Positions 47,235 through 55,793 are shown, counted from the stretch's first letter. The stretch is 64,000 bases of DNA from JBJXGV01 sp046160485 (GCA_046160485.1 JBJXGV010000075.1:8217-72216); one strand, 5' to 3'. Notes: a model not told the origin generated them from the letters alone. Numbers and translations: made by a program.

Positions 47235-48626
47235 ATGACGATCTCGTTCTACGGCGCGGCCCGGACCGTTACGGGGTCGCGCCATCTTCTCGAGGTCGGC
47301 GGGCGTCGCATCCTTCTCGACTGCGGGCTGTATCAGGGGCCGCGCTTCGAGTCGTACGCGCGCAATGCGCGGATGCCTTTCGAGCCGGAGTCGGTCGATT
47401 GCGTTCTGCTTTCGCACGCGCACATCGATCACTGCGGAAACCTGCCGCGGCTCGTACACGGGGGATTTCGCGGGCCGATCTACGCGACGCGAGCGACGTG
47501 CGATCTCGCCGCACTCATGCTGCGCGACAGCGCGCACATCCAGGAGAAAGACTACGAGTTCCTGCGAAAGCAGCTCCGGAAGAAGGGCGTCGTCGCGCGC
47601 GCGCCTCTCTATCTTCCGGCCGACGTCGAGGCGACGGTTCCGCTGTTTCGCGAGCAGAACTACGACGAGGATTTCGAGCCGCTCCCGGGCATCGCGGTGC
47701 GGTTTTACGACGCGGGCCACTTGCTCGGCTCGGCGATCGTCGAGGTGCGCATCGACGCGAACGGAAAGCAGACGCGCCTAGTCTTCAGCGGCGACCTCGG
47801 CAGTGCGACCCGCCCGATCATTCGCGATCCGGCGAAGGTCGCGCGCGCGGACATCCTGATCATGGAGGGCACCTACGGCGACCGGCTCCACGATTCCGCC
47901 GATGACGCCGAGGAGATGCTCGCGGAAACGGTGCGGCGTGTTGCGGCGCGCCGCGGAAAGATCGTCATTCCCGCGTTCTCGATCGGGCGCAGCCAGGCGG
48001 TCGTCTATTCGCTCGCGCGGAAGATTCGCGCGGGCGCGCTTCCGAAGGTCGACGTGTTCATCGACAGCCCGCTGACCCTCGGCGCGACGGAGATTTACGC
48101 GCGGCATCCGGAGTGTTTCGATGCAGAGACTCTCGCGCTGCTCAAGCGCGGCGATGACCCGTTCGGTTTCGGCGTCGTTCGATATGTGCGCTCGGTCGAG
48201 GAGTCGAAGAGCCTCAACGACCACGCGGGCCCCGCGGTGATCATCTCGGCGTCGGGGATGGCCGAGTCGGGGCGCGTGCTGCATCACCTCAAGAACACGA
48301 TCGAAGATCCGAAGAATTGCGTGCTCATCATCGGCTTTCAGGCGCAGCACACGCTCGGAAGGCGGCTCGTCGACGGCGCGACGCGCGTGCGCATCTTCGG
48401 CGACGAGATCGATCGCCGCGCCGAAGTCGTCGTGATCAGCGCACTCAGCGCGCACGCCGACCGCGCTGGGCTGCTCGCGTTCGCGCGCGGATTCGAGGCG
48501 CCGCCCTCGAAGACGTTCCTCGTACACGGCGAAGAACCGCAGCTCGCGTCGCTCGCGGAAGCGCTCCGTGCCGGCGGTCGCAGCGTCCACGTCCCGTTCG
48601 ACGGGGACGTCTGCGAGATCGGATGA
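47235..48626 (+). CDS. Beta-CASP metallo-beta-lactamase RNase
   Basis: About 463 residues. Metal site LLSHAHIDHCG (the HxHxDH motif), further ligands in YDAGHLLGSA and FSGDLG, then the beta-CASP part with IPAFSIGRSQAVVYSLA, VIISASGMAESGRVLHHL and ALSAHADRAGLL. These define the RNA-processing group (RNase J/CPSF73-like, often called MBL fold RNA-metabolising hydrolase). Its stop overlaps the next gene's ATG, so it is coupled to the Fur-family regulator. Cytoplasmic. Confidence 0.9.
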   Translation: MTISFYGAARTVTGSRHLLEVGGRRILLDCGLYQGPRFESYARNARMPFEPESVDCVLLSHAHIDHCGNLPRLVHGGFRGPIYATRATCDLAALMLRDSAHIQEKDYEFLRKQLRKKGVVARAPLYLPADVEATVPLFREQNYDEDFEPLPGIAVRFYDAGHLLGSAIVEVRIDANGKQTRLVFSGDLGSATRPIIRDPAKVARADILIMEGTYGDRLHDSADDAEEMLAETVRRVAARRGKIVIPAFSIGRSQAVVYSLARKIRAGALPKVDVFIDSPLTLGATEIYARHPECFDAETLALLKRGDDPFGFGVVRYVRSVEESKSLNDHAGPAVIISASGMAESGRVLHHLKNTIEDPKNCVLIIGFQAQHTLGRRLVDGATRVRIFGDEIDRRAEVVVISALSAHADRAGLLAFARGFEAPPSKTFLVHGEEPQLASLAEALRAGGRSVHVPFDGDVCEIG

Positions 48627-49132
48627 ACGTGGGAGCCGCGCGCAATCCCGCCGCAGGAAGTGCCACCGGGGATGCTTCCGTTCGCGAGATGGCTCGCGGG
48701 CGATTCCAAGAGTATCTGCGTTCGCGCCGTCTGAAGGTGACGTCGGAGCGATGGGACGTTCTCGACGAGGTTCTCGGCAGCCAAGACCACTTCGACGCGC
48801 GCGGGATCGTCCGGCGCATTCGGTCGCACGGGCGCCGCGTTTCGCGCGCGACGGTGTACCGCACACTCGACCTTCTTGTCGACGCGCGCCTCGTCTCGAA
48901 GCTCGAGTTCGGCGACGGCGAGGCGCACTACGAGTTTCTCTTCGGCCGCGATCAGCACGAGCACCTCGTCTGCCTGCGCTGCGGCCGCATCATCGAGTTC
49001 ACAAGCGACGCGATCGGAAAGGCGCTCGACGCCATCGCCGGGCAGTTCGACTTCGAGGCGCGAACACGCAGCGTGCAGGTCTACGGCGAGTGCAGCCGAT
49101 GCCGGCGCGAGCACGAGCCGGCTCTTCCGTAG
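48623..49132 (+). CDS. Fur-family metalloregulator
   Basis: About 169 residues. An N-terminal winged helix (LRSRRLKVTSERWDVLDEVLG, RATVYRTLDLLVDARLV) is followed by the metal and dimer domain HEHLVCLRCGRIIEF with the structural-zinc CxxC, paired with CSRCRREH near the end. Whether it senses iron, zinc, manganese or peroxide cannot be told; location just before feoB points to iron. ATG overlaps the stop of the beta-CASP gene. Confidence 0.85.
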   Translation: MNVGAARNPAAGSATGDASVREMARGRFQEYLRSRRLKVTSERWDVLDEVLGSQDHFDARGIVRRIRSHGRRVSRATVYRTLDLLVDARLVSKLEFGDGEAHYEFLFGRDQHEHLVCLRCGRIIEFTSDAIGKALDAIAGQFDFEARTRSVQVYGECSRCRREHEPALP

Positions 49133-49180
49133 CTGCGGCCGGTCAGCCGGGCCGGCGCGTAAATCAGGACCAAAAAAGGC

Positions 49181-49209
49181 TTGATTAACGCTTTCACCCG
49201 GGCTAATTT
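49181..49209 (+). promoter_or_regulatory. Probable sigma-70 promoter of feoB
   Basis: TTGATT (49181-49186), a 17-base spacer and TAATTT (49204-49209), about 50 bases before the feoB ATG. The -35 matches four of six consensus bases and spacing is ideal. Confidence 0.5.
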
Positions 49210-49215
49210 AGACCG
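49199..49215. promoter_or_regulatory. 17-bp palindromic operator over the feoB -10 region
   Basis: Arms CGG-G-CTAA and TTAG-A-CCG around a central T, one mismatched pair in 8. It covers the -10 box, so a bound repressor would block transcription. The CTAA/TTAG core recalls DtxR/MntR-type boxes. The nearby Fur-family and DtxR-FeoA proteins are the candidates to bind. Confidence 0.5.
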
Positions 49216-49261
49216 CGTCTCAATGCCGATCCCTCCCCGGTAAGGACAGGCTGCCCATCTA

Positions 49262-51274
49262 ATGAAGAGCCAGCTCGAAGAGATCGCTCCCGGTAGAGTA
49301 AGCCCGGCGGATTTCGGCCCGAATGCGGCGCCGGGAGGCGGCCGGCCGGCACCGGTCGTTCTCGTCGGGAACCCGAACGTCGGGAAGAGCGTCATCTTCG
49401 GCCACCTCACCCGCTCGTATGCCACGGTTTCAAACTACCCCGGAACGACGATCGAATTGACGCGGGCGCCCGGCTCCGAAATCGCCGGTACGCCCGAGGT
49501 CATCGACACACCCGGAACGAACTCGCTGACGCCGCTTTCGGAGGACGAACGCGTCACGCGCGATGTTCTGCTCGACACGCCCGACGCTCGCGTTCTGCAG
49601 GTCGCGGACGCGAAGAATCTTCGGCGCGCGCTTCTCGTCGCGATCGAACTCGCCGAACTCGAGATTCCGTTCTCGCTCATCCTCAACATGTGGGACGAGT
49701 CCCGCGCGCGCGAGATCGAAATCGATACGCGGCGGCTGGCGAAGGCGCTCGGCGTTTCGGTGGTGACGACGGTGGCGACGCGGCGTGAAGGCCTCGACGC
49801 GGCGATTCGCAGCGTGGGCGAAGCGCGTGCGTCGTCGTTCTCGCTCGCGCTCCCGGAGGAGTTGGCGGCGGCACACGCCCAGACCGTCGCGCTCTTGCCG
49901 AGCGCGATGCGCGGCCGCCGCGGCATCGCGGCAATGCTCCTCGCTGGCGATCCGGATCTGGCGCGGCGGCTTGCGCCCGAAATCGGCGCGGAGGCCGTGC
50001 GGCGGATCGAAGCGATTCGGCGCACGCTGACGCGCGGCACCGCCGAGACGATCGCGGGCCGATTTACGCGCGCGCGGTTGCGCGCCGCCGACGCGATTCT
50101 GGCGCAGTGCTATACGACGGGCCGCGCCCAGCACCGCGCCGGCGCCGCGCTCGGGCGCATCACCACACATCCCGTCTGGGGCGTGCCGTTTCTCCTCGCG
50201 GTCCTCTACGCGACGTATCAGATCGTCGGGGTCTTCGGCGCGGGCACGGCCGTCGATTTTCTCGAGAACACGGTCTTCGCGCGGTACGTCAATCCGTTCG
50301 CGATCGGCGCCGCCGCCCTCTTGCCGTGGGCGTTCGCGCGCGACCTCCTCGTCGGCGAGTTCGGCATCGTCACGATGGCGCTCACCTACTCCGTCGCAAT
50401 CGTTCTTCCGATCGTCTTCTTCTTTTTCGTCGTCTTCGGGATTCTCGAGGACTCCGGCTACCTGCCGCGCCTTGCCGTGATGCTCAATCGCGCCATGCGC
50501 CTCATCGGCCTCAACGGAAAGGCTGTCCTTCCGATGGTGCTCGGCCTCGGGTGCGACACGATGGCGACCATGACGACGCGCATTCTCGAGACGAAGAAAG
50601 AAAAGACGCTCACGACATTCCTCCTCGCTCTCGGCGTGCCGTGTTCGGCGCAGCTCGGCGTGGTCTTGGCGCTGACGAGCCAGCTCTCGATCTGGGTCAC
50701 TGCGATCTGGGGCAGCGTCGTCCTCGCGACCCTCTTCTGCGTCGGCTGGATCGCCGCGCGCGTTCTCCCCGGCGATAGCTCCGACTTCATCATCGAACTC
50801 CCGCCGCTGCGTGTGCCGACGCTCGGGAATATCTTGCAGAAGACGCTCGCTCGGCTCGAGTGGTATCTCAAGGAGGCCGTCCCGCTTTTCGTTCTCGGCA
50901 CGGTCTTGCTCTTCGTGATGGCGCGCACCGGTGCCCTCGCGTTCTTGGAGAGGGCGGCGTCCCCGATCGTGGTAAACGTACTTTCGCTGCCGCCGCAGAC
51001 GGCCGGCGCGTTCGTCGCCGGCTTCTTGCGGCGTGATTTCGGCGCGGTATTTCTCGGCGACGCGGCGCGCGCCGGCGAGCTTTCGCCGCTCCAGATTCTC
51101 GTCGCTGTCGTCGTGCTGACGCTCTTCGTCCCATGCGTCGCGAACTACTTCATCATGATCAAGGAGCGCGGTTTCAAGTCGGCGACGGCGATGATCGCCT
51201 TTATCTTTCCGTTCGCCGTGGTCGTCGGCGGGCTTCTCAACTGGGGCCTTCGCGCTCTGAAGGTCACGTTGTGA
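49262..51274 (+). CDS. feoB: Ferrous iron transport protein B
   Basis: About 670 residues. The N-terminal G domain has GNPNVGKS (G1), NYPGTTIE (G2), DTPGTN (G3) and NMWDE (G4, NxxD form); the rest holds about eight membrane helices with FFFVVFGILEDSGYLPRLAV and VLGLGCDTMATMTTR, which are hallmarks of the FeoB permease. It imports Fe(II) over the inner membrane, switched by GTP. No separate feoA gene is present; the FeoA domain is instead fused to the regulator two genes downstream. ATG follows a palindrome-bearing promoter. Confidence 0.95.
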   Translation: MKSQLEEIAPGRVSPADFGPNAAPGGGRPAPVVLVGNPNVGKSVIFGHLTRSYATVSNYPGTTIELTRAPGSEIAGTPEVIDTPGTNSLTPLSEDERVTRDVLLDTPDARVLQVADAKNLRRALLVAIELAELEIPFSLILNMWDESRAREIEIDTRRLAKALGVSVVTTVATRREGLDAAIRSVGEARASSFSLALPEELAAAHAQTVALLPSAMRGRRGIAAMLLAGDPDLARRLAPEIGAEAVRRIEAIRRTLTRGTAETIAGRFTRARLRAADAILAQCYTTGRAQHRAGAALGRITTHPVWGVPFLLAVLYATYQIVGVFGAGTAVDFLENTVFARYVNPFAIGAAALLPWAFARDLLVGEFGIVTMALTYSVAIVLPIVFFFFVVFGILEDSGYLPRLAVMLNRAMRLIGLNGKAVLPMVLGLGCDTMATMTTRILETKKEKTLTTFLLALGVPCSAQLGVVLALTSQLSIWVTAIWGSVVLATLFCVGWIAARVLPGDSSDFIIELPPLRVPTLGNILQKTLARLEWYLKEAVPLFVLGTVLLFVMARTGALAFLERAASPIVVNVLSLPPQTAGAFVAGFLRRDFGAVFLGDAARAGELSPLQILVAVVVLTLFVPCVANYFIMIKERGFKSATAMIAFIFPFAVVVGGLLNWGLRALKVTL

Positions 51275-51326
51275 AGCGCGTCCGACGCGGTTCCCGTCCC
51301 GGTTCCGATGCCAGAGAGGTGACCCG

Positions 51327-51521
51327 ATGATTTGCCCGCTCTGCCAGCACCGCTTCAACGAAGACGAGATGCCCTGCAACACGGGCTGCCCGATGCATCG
51401 GATGTGCAAGGTTCTCTGCTGCCCGCGGTGCCACTACGAGTTCGTCGAAGAGTCCGTGATCGTCAACTTCGTCAAGAAGCTCGTCGGCAAACGTCCCGCG
51501 AAGGTGGGGCAGGCGCGATGA
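51327..51521 (+). CDS. Cys-rich mini-protein in the feo operon
   Basis: About 64 residues with eight cysteines: CPLC, CNTGCPMHRMC, CCPRC. The pattern suggests a zinc ribbon or Fe-S binding mini-protein. Such small proteins sit beside feoB in several phyla, like FeoC, but this one does not have the usual FeoC winged helix. ATG at 51327 has GAGGTGA upstream. It overlaps the next gene by four bases (ATGA). Function unknown. Confidence 0.75.
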   Translation: MICPLCQHRFNEDEMPCNTGCPMHRMCKVLCCPRCHYEFVEESVIVNFVKKLVGKRPAKVGQAR

Positions 51522-52315
51522 GCGGGGCTCGTGATCACATGCTGATCGCGCTTTGGGTCGACGAGCGCGAAGGCGAAGGCCGCGACGCCGAGCTGCACGG
51601 CCACGAAGCGCCGACCGATGAGACCCGTGCGGCGCTCCTCGCCGAGGCCGAACGCGCCGGCGAGACCGTGTGCCGCGACGGCGAGTGGCGCCTCACCGAA
51701 GACGGCGAGCTCGTGGCGCGCGCGCTCGTGCGGCGGCATCGCCTCGCCGAGCGGCTCTTTTCGGACGTACTCGAACTGCCGGAGGAAGAGTTCGAGCTGA
51801 GCGCGTGCCGCTTCGAGCACACGCTCTCGCAGCGCGCCGCCGACCGCATCTGCACATTGCTCGGACACCCGTCGTCGTGTCCGCACGGCCGCCCGGTTCC
51901 GCCGGGCGAGTGCTGCCACGCGCGCCGCCGTACGATCGAACCGATCGTCGAGCGCCTTCCCGATCTTTCGCCGGGTGACGAAGCGCGAGTCGTCTTCGTG
52001 ACGCCATCCGCCGGGAGCCGGCTCGAGAAGCTCGGTGCGCTCGGAATCTCGCCGGGCTCCGCGGTGAAGCTCATTCAGAAGATTCCGTCATTCGTCATCG
52101 CCGCCGGCGAAACGGAGATCGCGATCGAGGAATCGGTCGGCCGCGAGATCTTCGTCGCGCGAGTGATCGCGCCCGCCGCCGCCGAATCGCCGCGCCGCCG
52201 CGCAGGTGGCGCGCTCCGTGCCGGGCTCGGCATCCTGCGTCTATCGCTGGGCGGGGTGCTCTCGCTCTTCGCTGCGCTTTTCGCTGCGCTCTTCGCCGCG
52301 CACCTCGCCGCCTAG
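51518..52315 (+). CDS. DtxR-family metalloregulator fused to FeoA domain
   Basis: About 265 residues. Residues 60-150 match the DtxR/MntR dimer and metal part (LVRRHRLAERLFSDVLELP, SACRFEHTLSQRAADRI, HGRPVPPGECC) with Cys, His and Glu ligands. Residues 155-215 are a FeoA/SH3-like domain (LSPGDEARVVFV, LGALGISPGSAVKL). The N-terminal HTH is poorly conserved and the first 55 residues read mostly acidic. A C-terminal hydrophobic run (LGILRLSLGGVLSLFAALFAALFAA in parts) may be a membrane helix, odd for a DNA-binding protein. It follows feoB and probably senses Fe(II). Confidence 0.75.
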   Translation: MSGARDHMLIALWVDEREGEGRDAELHGHEAPTDETRAALLAEAERAGETVCRDGEWRLTEDGELVARALVRRHRLAERLFSDVLELPEEEFELSACRFEHTLSQRAADRICTLLGHPSSCPHGRPVPPGECCHARRRTIEPIVERLPDLSPGDEARVVFVTPSAGSRLEKLGALGISPGSAVKLIQKIPSFVIAAGETEIAIEESVGREIFVARVIAPAAAESPRRRAGGALRAGLGILRLSLGGVLSLFAALFAALFAAHLAA

Positions 52316-52622
52316 CGCGCGCGCCGCGGCCAGCGTTTTCCGCCGCGCGCGTTCCATTCTCCGATTTTCATAGTGCGCGCAACGCCGCGCGTGCGCGATG
52401 CGCGCGCGAAATTCTCGCGCGAGCGCTCGCGATCGACGCGCGGCTGCGCGAGCTGACTCTCGTTCACGCGCGCGCACATCGCCGCGCGCTTCGCGCATTC
52501 ATCGCGAGCCGCCTCGCGCGATGTCGTCGATGCATCCGGCGCACGTCGCGATGATTTTTCGCGTCGAGTGTTCGCGCGCCGCGACTCTTCGCTAAAGAAT
52601 CAAGAAAAAATGTCGAAAGTTG
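52316..52622. other. Intergenic region with no recognised feature
   Basis: About 307 bases, very GC-rich in its first 200 and AT-richer near the end. No coding frame or repeat is convincing. Its right end leads into the strong promoter at 52623. Confidence 0.5.
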
Positions 52623-52651
52623 TTGACAGTATTTCGGCGCGCAAATATATT
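52623..52651 (+). promoter_or_regulatory. Consensus sigma-70 promoter
   Basis: TTGACA (perfect -35) at 52623-52628, 17-base spacer, TATATT (five of six) at 52646-52651. The best promoter I see in the window. Confidence 0.8.
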
Positions 52652-52709
52652 CTCCGCCGAACGCATCGCCTTAGAGCGAAATCTCGCCACGAAGGAGGTG
52701 AGCTCGAAA

Positions 52710-52772
52710 ATGGCGGCGAAGAAGAAGGCAACCAAGAAGAAGGCCACGAAGAAGAAGGCAAAGAAGAAGTAG
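52710..52772 (+). CDS. Tiny lysine-rich peptide
   Basis: Twenty residues: MAA, then KKKAT repeated twice, KKKAKKK, stop. It is preceded by AAGGAGGTGA (52692-52701), a full anti-SD complement, eight bases before the ATG, and by the consensus promoter at 52623. A terminator lies 57 bases after the stop. The composition matches KKxA repeats of histone H1-like tails. It may bind nucleic acid or be a translational leader. No longer ORF is hidden here. The transcript could alternatively work as an sRNA. Confidence 0.55.
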   Translation: MAAKKKATKKKATKKKAKKK

Positions 52773-52802
52773 GTGGGGTGGGGTGGTGGTAAGTAGTGCT
52801 GG

Positions 52803-52822
52803 CTGAGATTGGAAGGTCTCAG
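52803..52822 (+). repeat. Hairpin in the tail of the small transcript
   Basis: CTGAGA (52803-52808) and TCTCAG (52817-52822) form six pairs with an eight-base loop, extendable to nine pairs with one G-T wobble. It precedes the terminator of the same transcript. Confidence 0.55.
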
Positions 52823-52828
52823 TCAAGG

Positions 52829-52865
52829 GCGGGTCGATGGAGGAATCGGCCCGCTCACTTTTTTT
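52829..52865 (+). terminator. Rho-independent terminator of the small transcript
   Basis: GCGGGTCGAT (52829-52838), loop GGAGGA, ATCGGCCCGC (52845-52854), one wobble, then TTTTTTT at 52859-52865. Confidence 0.85.
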
Positions 52866-52885
52866 GCCCCGCGACCGCGCCGCGC

Positions 52886-53602
52886 CTAATGCCCGACGTG
52901 TCCAGCCCCGAACGCCATGAGCGCCACACCCGCCAGGAGCGCGCCGAGATTCTTGAGTCTCCCCTCGTGCTGCCCGTGCACGTGCGGCAGCATATCGGAC
53001 GTCGCGATCGCGAGGAACGTTCCCGCCGCGACAGCGAGCGAGATCGCGATCGCCTCGTGCGGCAGCGATTTCAAGAATAGGAACGACACGAGAACGCCGA
53101 GCGGCGTCATGCAGGCAAGGACGAACGAGAGGACGACGATTCGCGTCCGCGTGTAGCGTCCGAGGAGCAGCACTCCCGTCAGCGAGAACGTCGAGGGGAT
53201 CTTATGTATCGCGACGGCCGCGAAGACCGGAAGCGAAACGCTGGGCGACGTGAGGCTCGCCCCGAGTGAGAAGCCCTCGACGAGGTCGTGGAAAACGATC
53301 CCGAAGAACGCAGCCGCGCCGAGGCGGTGATAATCGCAGCCTTGCTCCTCGCACGTGTGCGAGAGGATGAATCGCTCGAGGATGTAGAGGACGAGAAACC
53401 CCGCAAGCACGGCGCCGCCGAAATGCGCCGTGTGGGCGGCGGCCTCCGGCAACATGTGGAAGAAGGTCGCGCCGAGGAGAATGCCGGCGCAGAAGGAGAC
53501 GACGAGGCAGAGCGTTGCGCGCGACCAGTTCCGAACGAGAGGAAGCAGGCTCCCCGCGAACGAAATCACGAGAAGCGCCCCCACGTACGCGGCGACAACC
53601 AT
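52886..53602 (-). CDS. ZIP-family metal transporter
   Basis: About 238 residues, eight hydrophobic segments. The metal-site helices carry FHDLVEGFSLG and AVAIHKIPSTFSLTG, the two motifs of ZIP proteins, with His and Glu ligands, and the loop between has HTCEEQGCDYH, which may also bind metal. It imports zinc, iron or manganese. Start taken as ATG at 53602, nine bases after the stop of the upstream lipoprotein gene, so it is last in that operon. The upstream frame is a shadow. Confidence 0.85.
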   Translation of the reverse strand: MVVAAYVGALLVISFAGSLLPLVRNWSRATLCLVVSFCAGILLGATFFHMLPEAAAHTAHFGGAVLAGFLVLYILERFILSHTCEEQGCDYHRLGAAAFFGIVFHDLVEGFSLGASLTSPSVSLPVFAAVAIHKIPSTFSLTGVLLLGRYTRTRIVVLSFVLACMTPLGVLVSFLFLKSLPHEAIAISLAVAAGTFLAIATSDMLPHVHGQHEGRLKNLGALLAGVALMAFGAGHVGH

Positions 53603-53610
53603 CGGTGAGG

Positions 53611-54588
53611 TCAGTTGTTTTCCGCTCCTTCGTCGATCCAGCGCTCGATCAGGTCGATCGTGGTCGCCGAGAACTTCGTCTTGTTCTGCGGCATCTGATT
53701 CGTCGCGATCTGCGGAGCACCGCCGGGGCGTAGCACGCGAACGAGCCAGCTCGACGCCCCGTCGCCCGGAATGACGATCGGTCCGTTCACGCTGCCCCCG
53801 TCCATGATGTTCGAATACGTGGTCATGCGGAGGTTGCGCTGCGCGGCACCGTTCGCGGGATGACACGAGGGATCATTGCAGCGCGACGCGCCCGCCGTGA
53901 AGAGCGGCAAGATCTGCTGCTGGAATGAAACCGGCGGCGCCGTGTTCACCGTAATGGCGGCTGAATCCGCGGCGCCGTTGAAGATCGCGCGGATCGTCGC
54001 GGATCCGTCGGCACGCGCGGTGATCACGCCGTTCGCGTCGACGGTCGCGACGCCGTCGTCCGACGAGGAGTACGCGATCGGCGCACCCGCAATGTTTCTC
54101 AATCGCGCGCCGTTGACCCACTCGATCGTACCGAGCGTCGGCCGGGTCTCATCGACTGCCCGTAGCGTCGCGGACTCGGGTGTTATCGCCAGCGATGCGA
54201 CGCCGACCGAAGCGAGCGTGTCGACGCGGGCGACCGCGGTGTCCGTAAACGCGCCGTTGCGCGCAATCACGAACGCCTCGCCGATCCCGGTCGCGACGAC
54301 TTCGCCGCTCGAGATCACGCCGGAGACCGACGTGTTGCTCGACGAATAGGCCGTGGCCGTGTCGAACGTGATATCTCGCGATCCGTCCGTGGCCTCCTCT
54401 GTCACGGTCAGTTGAAGCACGGCGCCGACTCGAGGCAATACGACGGGGTCGGGTGAGATCGCAATCGCGAGTGTTCGCGGTTCCATCGGGTCGTCGCCGC
54501 CGCATCCGGAGAACGCGCCGGCGCTCGCGATCGCCAGCGCGACCGCGACGGCGATCGCGCGGCGCCTGTTAAAAGCCTGCATTCGCAT
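53611..54588 (-). CDS. Ig-like lipoprotein with cytochrome-like C-terminal domain
   Basis: About 325 residues. Lipobox FSGC, then two BIG_2-type Ig-like domains (AISPDPVVLPRVGAVLQLTV, YSSSDDGVATVDANGVITA). The last 90 residues have PLFTAGASRCNDPSCHP, then IVIPGDGASSWLVRVL and QMPQNKTKFS with IERWIDEGA: the layout of planctomycete-type cytochrome C domains, except that the heme motif is C-x4-CH rather than CxxCH. The final Met could be the axial ligand. ATG at 54588 with GGAGG upstream; the upstream paralogue overlaps by 20 bases. Confidence 0.75.
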   Translation of the reverse strand: MRMQAFNRRRAIAVAVALAIASAGAFSGCGGDDPMEPRTLAIAISPDPVVLPRVGAVLQLTVTEEATDGSRDITFDTATAYSSSNTSVSGVISSGEVVATGIGEAFVIARNGAFTDTAVARVDTLASVGVASLAITPESATLRAVDETRPTLGTIEWVNGARLRNIAGAPIAYSSSDDGVATVDANGVITARADGSATIRAIFNGAADSAAITVNTAPPVSFQQQILPLFTAGASRCNDPSCHPANGAAQRNLRMTTYSNIMDGGSVNGPIVIPGDGASSWLVRVLRPGGAPQIATNQMPQNKTKFSATTIDLIERWIDEGAENN

Positions 54589-55585
54589 CCTCTCCTCCAA
54601 TGTCGGGGCATTCGTTCGACGAGGGGCAAGCGCCCTGATCGATCCAGTCTTCGATGATTCCAATATTCGCGGCGCTTAGGACTCCGCCCAGCGGCATGAG
54701 CCGCGTTCCGGGAAGGACCCCTCGCAGCGCCAGGAAAAGACGGCTTGCCGCGGCGTCGCCGGGGACGACAATCGGACCGTTGACGCCGCCTGCCATAACG
54801 TTTTCGTACGAGTTGAGGCGAAGGCCGCGCTGTGGCGTCGCGTCCACCGCGCCGGGATGACAGAGCGGAAGCGCGCAGCGGCCGATCAGGATCGGGAAGA
54901 CATCGCGGTCGAACACGATTCGCCGCTCGGGGAACACGCGGACCGCGACATCGGTTTTTTTCCCGCGATAGCTTACGGAAATCGTCGCCGTACCTGTCGC
55001 GACACCGGTGATTTCGCCGCTTGCGGAGACGCGTGCGACGCTGGTGTTGCTCGACGCGTACGAGAACGGCGCCCCCGCCGCTTCGAGACGGGCGCCGTTC
55101 GCCCAGATCGCCTCGGCGCGCAATGCGCGCGTCTCCGCGATGACGACCACGACTTCGTTCGCGGAGGCGATAAGCGAATCGAGCGGCACCGCGGCGGATT
55201 CATCGACGATGACGTCCGCGGTGTCCCCTTGGCCGCCGAACCCTGCGGCGACGCGCGTCGTTCCGATACCCGCGGCGGAGACGATCCCACTGCCGATTCC
55301 CGCGACGGTAGCGTCGCGCGACGAGTACGACGTCGACGACGCGAGCGTGACATCGGATTCGCGAAGGTCGTCGTATTGCGCGGTAACGGCGACGGAAATC
55401 GACGCGCCGATCGCCGGGAAGAGTAACGAGTCGGGCGTGAGCGTCACCGAGACGACCTCGGTCGCGGGCGCGGGCGAGGCGCCGTCATCCGAGCACCCGG
55501 CGAGCGCGACGATACCTGCGACGACACCCGCGGCGGCATAAAGTCCGCGTGCCAGCCGCACGGGCATGCGCAGAAGTCCGCCCAC
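54569..55585 (-). CDS. Paralogous Ig-like lipoprotein with cytochrome-like tail
   Basis: About 338 residues with the same design as its neighbour: lipobox ALAGC, two BIG_2-like domains (LTPDSLLFPAIGASISVAVT, YASSNTSVARVSASGEITG), then PILIGRCALPLCHPG with C-x4-CH, IVVPGDAAASRLFLAL, LMPLGG and IEDWIDQGA. The two genes look like a tandem duplication. The tail ends CPSSNECPDIGG, which adds two more cysteines. GTG at 55585 chosen, since AAGGA lies five bases before it; ATG at 55567 is the alternative. Confidence 0.75.
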   Translation of the reverse strand: MGGLLRMPVRLARGLYAAAGVVAGIVALAGCSDDGASPAPATEVVSVTLTPDSLLFPAIGASISVAVTAQYDDLRESDVTLASSTSYSSRDATVAGIGSGIVSAAGIGTTRVAAGFGGQGDTADVIVDESAAVPLDSLIASANEVVVVIAETRALRAEAIWANGARLEAAGAPFSYASSNTSVARVSASGEITGVATGTATISVSYRGKKTDVAVRVFPERRIVFDRDVFPILIGRCALPLCHPGAVDATPQRGLRLNSYENVMAGGVNGPIVVPGDAAASRLFLALRGVLPGTRLMPLGGVLSAANIGIIEDWIDQGACPSSNECPDIGGEDANAGF

Positions 55586-55793
55586 TGCGTTCCTTCGAAC
55601 ACTCGAGTTTCCCTTTATCAACGAGAGGAGTGGCCTGCGGTTCGAGACTGGATTCGGCGAAACCGGGGGAGTGAGCGAGTGATCGCGACCGGCGCGATCC
55701 GACGTGCGACTCAAGAACGCTGCGAGTATAGGGAGGCCACGGCGCATCCGTCAACGTCGCTCGCGTCCCGCGCTGCGCGCGCCGATGCCCGGC

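Noticed and set aside
49430..51409. A long minus-strand open frame opposite feoB
   Set aside because: Composition is Arg/Glu/Asp-rich shadow, no domain, and feoB is a certain gene on the other strand.
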